DNA of 64,000 nt, from NCBI GenBank assembly GCA_046533095.1, contig JAJQRA010000020.1:124001-188000 (forward strand). Direction: 5' to 3'. The stretch is from ZAX-1 sp046533095. GTDB lineage: Bacteria > Bacillota > Clostridia > Lachnospirales > Lachnospiraceae. A model generated the notes under the pieces. The model was not told where the DNA came from, ran no database searches, and worked only from the letters and a program-made list of their open reading frames with translations. Below are positions 8,807 to 16,861 of the stretch, in pieces. How positions within the stretch are numbered: position 1 is the first letter of the stretch; the number at the start of each line of letters is the position of its first letter. The position numbers and the translations under genes were made by a program.

Positions 8807-9652
8807 ATGAAGATTAGTCAAATTTTAAATAATAATGTAGCTCTCGTAAGAAAGGGGGATAATGAAGTTGTTGTTTATGCAAGCGGGCTAGCATTTAAAA
8901 AGAAAGCGGGCCAGACAATAACGAATGATGAAATTGAAAAGATTTATGTGCTTGATTCTAATGAAATGCTAGAGCATTTTAGCTATCTGCTCTCACAGAC
9001 GGATGAAAAGTGCATTGTTCTGGTAAACGATATTATTGCTTATAGTGAAGAAAAGTTATATCAGAAAGCAAATGATTATTTAAGTTTGACTTTACTGGAT
9101 CATATTTCTTTTGCATTGAAACGTGCCCAAAAAGGCCAATTTATTCGCAACCCATTAATCTGGGAAGTGAAAAGATTTTACCCAAAGCATTATGAAATAG
9201 GGCTACATGCTTTACAAATTATGAATGAAACTTATTCTGTTGATTTTCCGGAAGATGAAGCGGCTTCTATTGCATTGCATTTTGTGAATTTACAGGAAAC
9301 CCATAATAATCTGGATGACGCGATTGAGACGATGGAAGTACTACGGGATATCGTTTCGATTGTTCAATTCCATTACGGCCTTGAAATGGATGAATCATCC
9401 TTCCACTATATGAGGTTCATGACACACCTACAGTATTTCATACAGCGCGTATTGAAACATGAGACATTTGAAGATAACGATTTAACCCTGCATAAGCAAA
9501 TCAGGACATCCTATAAGAAAACATATGGGTGTGTACAGAAAATTAAAGTCTATATCGCAAAAAGATACCAACATGAAATAACGATTGATGAGGAAACATA
9601 TTTAATGCTGCATATACAGCAGATAACAAGAAAGAGTGAAAGGAAGGGATAA
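8807..9652 (+). CDS. licT: BglG/LicT-family transcriptional antiterminator
   Basis: A 281-residue protein with an N-terminal co-antiterminator RNA-binding domain (about 1-55; MKISQILNNNVALV, GLAFKKKAGQ) and two PTS-regulation domains, PRD1 (about 65-170) and PRD2 (about 175-278), with the expected phosphorylatable histidines in IGLHAL, ALHFVN, HLQYF and LMLHIQQ. It binds the RAT just upstream and prevents termination when beta-glucosides are transported; EIIB controls it by phosphorylation in known systems. It heads the operon with AGGAGG 6-7 nt before the ATG. The PTS gene follows after 2 bp. Confidence 0.95.
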   Translation: MKISQILNNNVALVRKGDNEVVVYASGLAFKKKAGQTITNDEIEKIYVLDSNEMLEHFSYLLSQTDEKCIVLVNDIIAYSEEKLYQKANDYLSLTLLDHISFALKRAQKGQFIRNPLIWEVKRFYPKHYEIGLHALQIMNETYSVDFPEDEAASIALHFVNLQETHNNLDDAIETMEVLRDIVSIVQFHYGLEMDESSFHYMRFMTHLQYFIQRVLKHETFEDNDLTLHKQIRTSYKKTYGCVQKIKVYIAKRYQHEITIDEETYLMLHIQQITRKSERKG

Positions 9653-9654
9653 TT

Positions 9655-11484
9655 ATGAAATATCGGGAACTAAATGAGAAATTAATCCATCTGGTAGGTG
9701 GAAAGGGGAATGTACAGGCTGTTGTACATTGCATGACAAGGTTACGGTTTACCTTAAAGGATCAAAGTCTGGCCAAAACGGACGAAATCAAGCAAATGGA
9801 AGGTGTGATTGATGTTGTATCAAATAAAATTTCATATCAGATTATAATTGGTACTGAAGTTGCTGAAATATATCCTGAATTGCTAAGCCTGCTTGGCATG
9901 GATTCCATGGAGGAGGCAAAGGTAAAGAAAAATATTCTAAACAGAATTTTAGATGTTATGTCAGAATCCATTTCGCCATTCCTTCCAGCATTAATGCTTG
10001 CCGGTTTACTCTCAGGCATACTGTCCATTTTTACGACTACAGGGCTGCTGTCTGCGGAAAGCTCAACATTTTTACTCTTTGATTCAATTAAAACGGCTTT
10101 TTTTGCTTCACTTTCCGTATTTGTTGCAGTGTCTGCCGCGAAACGGCTGGGTGCACCATTATATTTAGCAGTGCTGCTAGCAGTGACCTTATTGTCGCCC
10201 ACGATAAACGGCGTAGAAGGCCTTACCTTATTTGGGATACCGCTGACTACCACGACCTATTCAAATACTTTTATTCCCATTTTACTAGGTATCTGGTTTA
10301 TGGGTAAAGTGACTGTTGTTACAAAGAAAATAATGCCAAAGTCCTTAGATTACTTTTTTAGCCCAATCATCATTATGGTAGTGACATATCCGGTTACATT
10401 ACTGTTGTTTGGCCCCGTGGGGACATGGCTTGGAGATGGATTGGCAATGCTGGTGCATTTTTTAATGGATACCATTGGTACCTGGGGCGTTTTAGCTTTA
10501 TATGCAGCTGGTCAGCCATTTTTGATCATGCTGGGTGCCGCAAATTTTATTATCCCGATTACATTGAGTTCCTTTGCAACCTTAGGATACGATCCGATTT
10601 TTGCCCCGGCATGGATTATTTCAGATTTTGCGGTGTGCGGAGCTATGCTAGGGTACATGTTACGTGTGAAAGATCCAAAACAAAAACAATTCTTTGGAAC
10701 CATTTCTTTCAGTGCTTTTATGGGAATTACGGAACCAGCAGTATTTGGTGCGTTTGTTAAATATCGCAGGCCATTCCTGGCGGTTGCCATCGGTGGTGGA
10801 TTAGGCGGCTTGTTTGCGGGGGTAATGCAGGTCAAGGGATATGCAATGACAAGCTTATTCGGCATAATGACCTTTATTACAGAAGATGGCTATAGTAATT
10901 TTATTTATATGGTGATTGCCCTTGCCATTGGCTTCATTGCCGCAGCAATTTCCGGGTATCTTCTGGGTTTTCCAAAAGGAGTGGAAGAAAACAAATCAAG
11001 CGACGTAAAGGTGGCATCGGCTGACAATGTTTTAAATAAAGTTTTTCTAAATTCGCCTGTACCGGGGAAAAGAATTGCTTTAGGGGAAATCAGCGACAAG
11101 GCCTTTTCCACGGGAGCTTTGGGAAAAGGGATAGGAATTATTCCCGAGGAAAATAAGATTAAATCACCAATTGATGGAGAAGTCGTGAGTTTATTTCCAA
11201 CGTTCCACGCGATTGGAATCCAAAATGCCGATGGGGTAGAAGTGCTAATTCATATTGGGATAGATACGGTAAAATTGAATGGAAATTATTTTTCTGCATT
11301 TGTAAAGCAGGGCGATATCATAAAACAGGGACAGACCCTAATAGAAGCGGATTTTCAGAAAATAAAGGAAGAAGGCTATGATCCTACTGTGATTATCGTG
11401 GTTACAAATACGGATGATTTCCTAGACGTTGTTCCTAATCTTAAGGATGAACAGGAAAATGGACTGTTGACAGTTATCTTATAG
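9655..11484 (+). CDS. bglP: PTS beta-glucoside transporter, EIIBCA
   Basis: A 609-residue membrane permease that imports and phosphorylates beta-glucosides. The EIIB domain (about 1-90) has the phosphorylated C26 in VVHCMTRLRFTLKD. EIIC (about 105-440) has about ten membrane segments and the conserved GITEPAVFG motif. The EIIA domain (about 460-609) has the active-site H533 in LIHIGIDTVKLNG. The domain order B-C-A is that of BglP/BglF. It sits between the antiterminator (2-bp gap) and the phospho-beta-glucosidase (18-bp gap), so substrate transport, sensing and hydrolysis are in one operon. Confidence 0.96.
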   Translation: MKYRELNEKLIHLVGGKGNVQAVVHCMTRLRFTLKDQSLAKTDEIKQMEGVIDVVSNKISYQIIIGTEVAEIYPELLSLLGMDSMEEAKVKKNILNRILDVMSESISPFLPALMLAGLLSGILSIFTTTGLLSAESSTFLLFDSIKTAFFASLSVFVAVSAAKRLGAPLYLAVLLAVTLLSPTINGVEGLTLFGIPLTTTTYSNTFIPILLGIWFMGKVTVVTKKIMPKSLDYFFSPIIIMVVTYPVTLLLFGPVGTWLGDGLAMLVHFLMDTIGTWGVLALYAAGQPFLIMLGAANFIIPITLSSFATLGYDPIFAPAWIISDFAVCGAMLGYMLRVKDPKQKQFFGTISFSAFMGITEPAVFGAFVKYRRPFLAVAIGGGLGGLFAGVMQVKGYAMTSLFGIMTFITEDGYSNFIYMVIALAIGFIAAAISGYLLGFPKGVEENKSSDVKVASADNVLNKVFLNSPVPGKRIALGEISDKAFSTGALGKGIGIIPEENKIKSPIDGEVVSLFPTFHAIGIQNADGVEVLIHIGIDTVKLNGNYFSAFVKQGDIIKQGQTLIEADFQKIKEEGYDPTVIIVVTNTDDFLDVVPNLKDEQENGLLTVIL

Positions 11485-11502
11485 AAGCGAGGAGAATGGA
11501 AG

Positions 11503-12948
11503 ATGAAAATGAATAAAGATTTTTTCTGGGGCGGAAGCATTGCCGCCCATCAATTGGAAGGCGCCTGGGATCAGGAAGGGAAAGGTCCGGCGATTATGGA
11601 CTTTGCAACGGCAGGTTCCTATGAAACTGCCCGGCAGTTTACAAAAAAAATAGAAGTGGATAAAAAATATCCGTCCCATGAGGGAATTGATTTCTACCAC
11701 CGGTATAAGGAGGATATCGCGCTGTTTGCCGAAATGGGATTTACAGCGCTGCGCATTTCCATTGACTGGTCCAGAATTTACCCGAAAGGAGATGAGGAAA
11801 CACCAAACCAAAAAGGGATCCAATATTACCAGGATGTGGTAGATACGCTATTGTCCCACAAGATTGAACCAATTGTTACGCTTTATCATTTTGAAATGCC
11901 AATCCATCTGGTCAGGGAGTACGGTTCTTGGGCAAACCGGGAAGTGGTTCATTTTTACCTGCGCTACTGCAAAACGATGCTTGAGGCATTAAAAGGGAAG
12001 GTCCGCTATTGGGTAACATTTAACGAAATGAATCATATTGACCCACAAACGGAAGCTTCCGATATGTTTACCTATATTATTGCAGGATTAAAATTTAGCG
12101 AAATGGAGGGGGATAGGAAACAGCTTCTTGCAACGATTGGATATCATATGACCTTAGCGAGCGTGAAAGCGGTTCGATTGGCGAAAGCAATTGATAAAAA
12201 CAATCAGCTGGGATGTGTGTTTGGAATCACACCTTCTTATCCTGTGGATTGCAATCCAGTGAATGTGCTAAACGCTTTTAAAGAAACAGACAGGGATTTC
12301 TATCAGATAGATGCCATGTGCAATGGAGAATTTCCAAAATATAAGGTCAAAGAATATCAAAAACTTGGTATTGCCATAGATATCCGGGAGGAAGACAAAG
12401 AAGATTTTCAAAAAGGGACATTGGATTTTATCGGAATTAATTATTACTCCAGTGGGGTAGCCAGATATGAAGAGGATGAAGGATGTGAAGAAACCCTTTT
12501 TGGGGGCGTGCAAAACCCTTATCTGGAAAAAAGCAAATGGGGATGGGCAATCGATCCGATTGGACTGCGGTATTTATTGAATTATACATACCGTAAATAT
12601 CACCTTCCGATTATCATCGCCGAAAACGGATTAGGGGTCGCCGATGAAGTAAGTGAAGATGGGAGCATTCATGATGACTATCGGATTGCTTATGTAGAAA
12701 GGCATATAGCCGAACTGGAAAAGGCGGTTGTTGAAGATCATGTGGAGTGTATAGGCTATTTAATGTGGGGCCCCATTGATTTGGTAAGCGCGACAACAGG
12801 CGAAATGAAAAAAAGATATGGGTTTATTTATGTTGATAAGCATGATGATGGAAGCGGTACCTTGGCGCGTTCGAAAAAAGATTCGTTTTATTGGTATAAA
12901 AACCTGATTGCGAACCAAGGTGTACCGATCAAACCAGCTAAGCTTTAA
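11503..12948 (+). CDS. 6-phospho-beta-glucosidase, glycoside hydrolase family 1
   Basis: A 481-residue cytoplasmic GH1 enzyme that cleaves the phosphorylated beta-glucosides delivered by the adjacent PTS. The N-terminal family signature FWGGSIAAHQLEGAW is present. The acid/base glutamate is E175 in TFNEMN and the nucleophile E374 in IIAENGLG. Phospho-sugar specificity is inferred from the PTS context and from the SK/Y pattern near the C-terminus (ARSKKDSFYWYK). It has GAGGAG about 9-12 nt before the ATG. It is the last gene of the operon; the 175 bp after it lead into the cysK promoter, and no clear terminator was seen. Confidence 0.95.
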   Translation: MKMNKDFFWGGSIAAHQLEGAWDQEGKGPAIMDFATAGSYETARQFTKKIEVDKKYPSHEGIDFYHRYKEDIALFAEMGFTALRISIDWSRIYPKGDEETPNQKGIQYYQDVVDTLLSHKIEPIVTLYHFEMPIHLVREYGSWANREVVHFYLRYCKTMLEALKGKVRYWVTFNEMNHIDPQTEASDMFTYIIAGLKFSEMEGDRKQLLATIGYHMTLASVKAVRLAKAIDKNNQLGCVFGITPSYPVDCNPVNVLNAFKETDRDFYQIDAMCNGEFPKYKVKEYQKLGIAIDIREEDKEDFQKGTLDFIGINYYSSGVARYEEDEGCEETLFGGVQNPYLEKSKWGWAIDPIGLRYLLNYTYRKYHLPIIIAENGLGVADEVSEDGSIHDDYRIAYVERHIAELEKAVVEDHVECIGYLMWGPIDLVSATTGEMKKRYGFIYVDKHDDGSGTLARSKKDSFYWYKNLIANQGVPIKPAKL

Positions 12949-13045
12949 AAGTAGACTTTATCAATCAAATTGCCATTCTGTTGACTAGGCGGGCGGGTCG
13001 TATGCAAGCGATGCAAAATATTAGTGAAGAAATTTAAAAAGCCTA

Positions 13046-13095
13046 TTGACAATGGGCGATTATACTGTATAATATAAATAACCCATTAAACATAT
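13046..13095 (+). promoter_or_regulatory. Promoter of the first cysK gene with candidate operator
   Basis: TTGACA (13046-13051), a 16-nt spacer and TATAAT (13068-13073, within GTATAATATA). The motif TTAAACATAT lies 12 bp after the -10 box (13086-13095). Both GTATAATATA and TTAAACATAT recur in the promoter of the second cysK gene, so a common regulator (for example the CymR-like Rrf2 protein) is plausible. Confidence 0.7.
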
Positions 13096-13142
13096 AGGAA
13101 AACATAAAACCGTATAGGGAACGATTGAAGGAGTGTGCAGTT

Positions 13143-14078
13143 ATGGCAAAAATTAGTAACAGTCTTACAGATCTAATCGGGAAAACACCACTTTTAAGGC
13201 TGAATGGCTATGAAAGGGAAAATGATTTAAAGGCAAAAGTCGTTGCAAAGCTGGAATATTTTAATCCGGCAGGAAGTGTGAAAGACAGGATTGCAAAGGC
13301 AATGGTAGAAGATGCAGAAGCAAAAGGCCTATTAAAGGAAGGATCCGTTATTATTGAGCCTACAAGTGGAAATACAGGAATCGGATTAGCGTCTGTTGCG
13401 GCAGCTCGCGGATACAGGATTATCCTTACAATGCCTGAAACAATGAGTATTGAAAGAAGAACACTATTAAAAGCATATGGTGCAGAACTTGTTTTGACAG
13501 AGGGTGCAAAAGGGATGAAAGGTGCAATTGCAAAAGCGGATGAACTAGCGGCGCAGACACCGAATTCATTTATCCCCGGACAATTCGTAAATCCTGCAAA
13601 TCCTGCGATCCATAAGGCTACAACAGCTGTTGAAATATGGGAAGATACGGATGGGACCGTTGATATTGTAGTTGCCGGAATTGGAACAGGCGGTACAATC
13701 ACTGGCGTTGGCGAATATTTAAAAGAGAAAAACCCGGATGTGAAGGTTGTTGCGGTTGAACCGGCAGATTCCCCGGTTTTATCACAAGGGAAAGCAGGTC
13801 CACATAAGATTCAAGGGATCGGTGCAGGATTTGTTCCTAAAATCTTGAATACGCAGGTTTATGATGAAATCATTACCGTAGCAAACGATGATGCATTTAA
13901 AGCAGGCAGGGAAATTGCAAAGGTAGAAGGCCTACTGCTTGGTATTTCATCAGGAGCCGCACTTTTTGCAGCAACTGAATTGGCAAAACGCCCTGAAAAT
14001 GAAGGAAAGACAATCGTTGCAATTTTACCGGATACAGGCGAAAGATACCTCTCAACACCGCTTTTTGCAGACTTATAA
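13143..14078 (+). CDS. cysK: Cysteine synthase (O-acetylserine sulfhydrylase), first copy
   Basis: A 311-residue fold-type II PLP enzyme that makes cysteine from O-acetylserine and sulfide. The PLP lysine is K47 in GSVKDRIA, the substrate loop is TSGNTGIG, the phosphate-binding loop is GTGGTITG, and the C-terminal DTGERYLST is that of CysK. The start at 13143 has GGAG about 10 nt upstream. It is monocistronic, between its own promoter and a strong terminator. A close paralogue lies at 16862-17791. Confidence 0.96.
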   Translation: MAKISNSLTDLIGKTPLLRLNGYERENDLKAKVVAKLEYFNPAGSVKDRIAKAMVEDAEAKGLLKEGSVIIEPTSGNTGIGLASVAAARGYRIILTMPETMSIERRTLLKAYGAELVLTEGAKGMKGAIAKADELAAQTPNSFIPGQFVNPANPAIHKATTAVEIWEDTDGTVDIVVAGIGTGGTITGVGEYLKEKNPDVKVVAVEPADSPVLSQGKAGPHKIQGIGAGFVPKILNTQVYDEIITVANDDAFKAGREIAKVEGLLLGISSGAALFAATELAKRPENEGKTIVAILPDTGERYLSTPLFADL

Positions 14079-14112
14079 AAACAGGATACAAAAACGAATT
14101 CATATATAAAAT

Positions 14113-14155
14113 AAAATGTGGCAAGGGTGATGAAAACTCCTGCCACATTTTATTT
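14113..14155 (+). terminator. Rho-independent terminator after cysK
   Basis: AAAATGTGGCAAGG pairs with CCTGCCACATTTT and is followed by ATTTTATGT; the A-rich 5' side could also make it work bidirectionally. Confidence 0.85.
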
Positions 14156-14156
14156 T

Positions 14157-14188
14157 ATGTATGATAGGAAAGTGCTCCTATCATACAT
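14157..14188. other. Perfect hairpin just after the cysK terminator
   Basis: ATGTATGATAGGA and TCCTATCATACAT form a perfect 13-bp stem with the loop AAGTGC. It has no T tail, so a second terminator is unlikely. It may be an RNA-stability structure or a protein site. Confidence 0.5.
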
Positions 14189-14190
14189 AA

Positions 14191-14328
14191 GCCCACTGGG
14201 AGGATTGCACTGCAGCGTATAAGAAAGTTGTTGCTGACGCAGCCGCCACAGGCGGAGAATTCTGCGAGCAAGATTTTTTATTTGAGAAAAGCGGTAAAAT
14301 CTGGGAAGGAATTTTCGAAAAAATATAA
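14191..14328 (+). pseudogene. Possible C-terminal remnant of an unidentified gene
   Basis: An open frame of 45 codons without a start codon ends at TAA 14326-14328. Its translation (containing VVADAAATGGEFCEQDF and ending KIWEGIFEKI) has protein-like composition, but I do not recognise the family. It starts straight after a stop codon inside the preceding hairpin. The rest of the 14329-14539 gap is AT-rich and holds nothing else I can identify beyond the LarE leader. Confidence 0.3.
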
Positions 14329-14539
14329 AAAATATAAATGTAAAATAAATGTATCCGTTACCGGTACATATGTGTTAAAATATAGCTTATAAAAAATTTC
14401 AATGCAAATGGTGACGATTCAGTACAAATGTTCAATCATAAGGATAAATCGAAGAAACAATTGCCGGTAGGTTTACTACTAGAACAATTCGATATTTGAT
14501 TGCATTAACAAATGTAGAAACATAAAGCGAGGTATAAAA

Positions 14540-15406
14540 ATGATGGAATATAACACAAATCAGCAAACAAAAGAAGAGAAGCAGGAGCAGTTAAAATCCT
14601 ACCTAAGAGAATTAAAAAGTGTTGCCGTAGCATTTTCAAGCGGAGTTGATTCTACCTTTCTACTTGCGGTTGCACATGAGGCTTTAGGGAAAAATGCGAT
14701 TGCAGTGACTGCTAGTTCCTGCAGTTTTCCAAAACGGGAATTAGATGAAGCGACCGCTTTTTGTAAACAACACGATATCAAGCATATCATTGTTGAATCG
14801 GAAGAACTTGATATCGAAGGATTTTCTGACAATCCAATCAACCGATGTTATTTGTGCAAGACGGAATTGTTTTCTAAAATTCAAATCATAGCAAAGCAAG
14901 AAGGGATCGAGCATATAGCCGAAGGTTCGAACATGGACGACAATGGGGATTACCGCCCGGGACTACAAGCAGTTTCTGAATTAAATGTAAAGAGTCCGCT
15001 TCGGCAAGTAGGGTTGTCAAAACAGGAGATTCGGGAACTTTCAAAAGAAATGGATTTACGCACATGGGATAAACAGTCTTTTGCCTGTCTGTCGTCAAGA
15101 TTTCCATATGGCACAAAAATTACCCCGAAAAAGCTTTCGATGATTGACCAGGCAGAACAGATTCTGCTTGATCTGAAATTCAGGCAAGTACGTGTGCGGC
15201 ACCATGGCGATGTTGCAAGAATCGAAATAGAGGAAAACGAGTTCGACAAATTATTAAGGGAAAGAGAAACAATTGCCTTAAGGTTCAAACAACTAGGCTT
15301 TGCTTATGTTGCACTTGATTTACAAGGCTACCGGACAGGAAGCATGAATGAGCCTTTGAAAATTGACGATGAAAATGAGGTGAGCCATGGAAAACCTTGT
15401 AAATAA
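14540..15406 (+). CDS. larE: ATP-dependent sacrificial sulfur transferase LarE
   Basis: A 288-residue PP-loop (ATP pyrophosphatase) enzyme. The PP-loop SSGVDST lies at about residues 34-40, followed by the NRCYLCKTELF segment and the LarE fingerprint RPGLQAVSEL...SPL. C183 in SFACLSSRFPYG is equivalent to the cysteine whose sulfur is sacrificed by Lactobacillus plantarum LarE during nickel-pincer cofactor synthesis. LarA, LarB and LarC are not in the window, so the usual lactate racemase context is missing. It instead overlaps hydE by 20 bp and sits between two cysK genes. The start has GAGGT 7 nt upstream; an ATG one codon later is equally possible. Confidence 0.88.
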   Translation: MMEYNTNQQTKEEKQEQLKSYLRELKSVAVAFSSGVDSTFLLAVAHEALGKNAIAVTASSCSFPKRELDEATAFCKQHDIKHIIVESEELDIEGFSDNPINRCYLCKTELFSKIQIIAKQEGIEHIAEGSNMDDNGDYRPGLQAVSELNVKSPLRQVGLSKQEIRELSKEMDLRTWDKQSFACLSSRFPYGTKITPKKLSMIDQAEQILLDLKFRQVRVRHHGDVARIEIEENEFDKLLRERETIALRFKQLGFAYVALDLQGYRTGSMNEPLKIDDENEVSHGKPCK

Positions 15407-16466
15407 ATTAATTGAAAATCAAGTGCTGGCCTTTGATGAATTTGTAGCATTGCTTGAAAACCGGGAACAGGCAAGAGAGGATATAAAAGCAAAAGCACAA
15501 GCGATTACAGCGGAGAATTTCAAGAAAGAAATTTATGTGCGGGGCTTGATTGAAATATCTAATTTTTGCAAAAATGACTGTTACTATTGCGGGATAGGTA
15601 GTAGCAACAAAGAGCTAGATAGATATAGGCTAACGAAAGATGAAATTTTATCCTGTTGCCATAGCGGATATTCGCTTGGCTTTCGGACATTTGTATTACA
15701 AGGTGGGGAGGATTCATTTTATACGGACGAGCGTATGACGGATATTATTCATACCATTAGAGTCGGATTTCCCGATTGTGCAATTACAATTTCTATGGGG
15801 GAAAAGAGCTACGAAACATATTTAAAATATTTTATGGCAGGTGCGAACCGTTATCTTCTTCGTCACGAAACGGCAAATGAAGAGCATTATAGGAAGCTCC
15901 ACCCCGAAAATCTAAGCCTTTCGAATAGAAAAGAATGCTTATTTCATCTAAAAGAAATAGGCTTTCAAGTAGGAACAGGCTTTATGGTTGGTTCGCCTTA
16001 TCAAACCTTAGAAAATCTTGCGGAAGATTTATTGTTCCTAAAAGAACTCGAACCGGAAATGGTAGGGATTGGTCCATTTATCCCCCATCATCGTACGAGA
16101 TTTGCAAATTTGCCACAAAATGAGTTGGAATTGACCTTATTTTTAATCAGCGTGATAAGGCTGATGCTGCCCCATGCCCTCATTCCCGCAACAACGGCAG
16201 TGGGTACGCTAGACCCAAAAGGCAGGGAAAGAGCCATACTTGCCGGTGCAAATGTACTGATGCCGAATTTATCCCCGGTTAAGGTCAGAAAGAAATATGA
16301 GCTTTACGACAACAAGATTTGTACCCAAGAAGAGGCGGCAGAGTGTAATGTTTGTTTGAAAAACAGAGTACGTGGCATTGGATATGAAATTGTCCAAAAT
16401 AGGGGCGACCATATTCGTATGCAAAAGGAAATGGGCGAAAGCCGAAAGCAGCATATCAGCGCCTAG
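15387..16466 (+). CDS. hydE: Radical SAM protein, [FeFe]-hydrogenase maturase HydE family
   Basis: A 359-residue radical SAM/BATS-domain protein. The cluster motif CX3CX2C is C61-C65-C68 in CKNDCYYCG, preceded by the HydE-like context VRGLIEISNFC. The downstream blocks QGGED, HETANEEHYRKLHP, GFMVGSPYQT and IPATTAVGTLDPKGRE follow the HydE pattern. HydE builds part of the hydrogenase H-cluster, but HydF, HydG and a hydrogenase are absent from this window, and the overlap with larE suggests a different or additional role. GAGGTG precedes the ATG. The last residues (from about 350) fall inside a 42-bp tandem repeat, which may have altered the original C-terminus. Confidence 0.85.
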   Translation: MENLVNKLIENQVLAFDEFVALLENREQAREDIKAKAQAITAENFKKEIYVRGLIEISNFCKNDCYYCGIGSSNKELDRYRLTKDEILSCCHSGYSLGFRTFVLQGGEDSFYTDERMTDIIHTIRVGFPDCAITISMGEKSYETYLKYFMAGANRYLLRHETANEEHYRKLHPENLSLSNRKECLFHLKEIGFQVGTGFMVGSPYQTLENLAEDLLFLKELEPEMVGIGPFIPHHRTRFANLPQNELELTLFLISVIRLMLPHALIPATTAVGTLDPKGRERAILAGANVLMPNLSPVKVRKKYELYDNKICTQEEAAECNVCLKNRVRGIGYEIVQNRGDHIRMQKEMGESRKQHISA

Positions 16467-16530
16467 AAGAGAAAGAGCGAAAGCCGAAAGCAGCATATCA
16501 GTACCTAGAAGAGAAGGAGAAGAAGCGAAA
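16435..16530. repeat. 42-bp tandem repeat at the 3' end of hydE
   Basis: Two near-identical units (16435-16476, 16477-16518) beginning GCGAAAGCCGAAAGCAGCAT and ending in AGAAGAGAA(A/G)GA, plus a partial third (GCGAAAGCTGATG). The hydE stop codon (16464-16466) lies inside unit 1. Confidence 0.85.
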
Positions 16531-16635
16531 GCTGATGTAACATATGCGGGTCTAAATAGCAATGATACGATACATAGTGCCTATGTGACAAAAGCTTATG
16601 CGATGAAAGTTCAAATAATGATGCGATAGATAAAA

Positions 16636-16680
16636 GATAGCCAAGGGATGAAAAAAATCAAATTCCCTCGGCTATTTTTT
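16636..16680 (+). terminator. Rho-independent terminator after larE-hydE
   Basis: ATAGCCAAGGGA pairs with TCCCTCGGCTAT, followed directly by TTTTTTC. Confidence 0.9.
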
Positions 16681-16740
16681 CACTTTTCACAATACCATAT
16701 ATATCATATATGAAAAGGAATATTCTTTTTCATTTTTTGC

Positions 16741-16801
16741 TTGACAACAAGAATAATATAGTATAATATACACACATACATCTTAAACATATTAAACATA
16801 T
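16741..16801 (+). promoter_or_regulatory. Promoter of the second cysK operon with candidate operators
   Basis: TTGACA (16741-16746), a 15-nt spacer and TATAAT (16762-16767, within GTATAATATA). Two adjoining copies of TTAAACATAT follow at 16783-16792 and 16792-16801. The same decamer occurs at a similar place downstream of the first cysK promoter. Co-regulation by sulfur status is inferred. Confidence 0.65.
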
Positions 16802-16861
16802 GTATTTAGTATGATTAAGTTATGGAAGATTTGAAAACATCAAATGAAAGGGACGAATGTT

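Noticed and set aside
16372..16629. 85-codon plus-strand frame with KAESSIS repeats overlapping the end of hydE
   Set aside because: The repeats come from the 42-bp DNA duplication; most of the frame overlaps hydE out of register and no good ribosome binding site is present.
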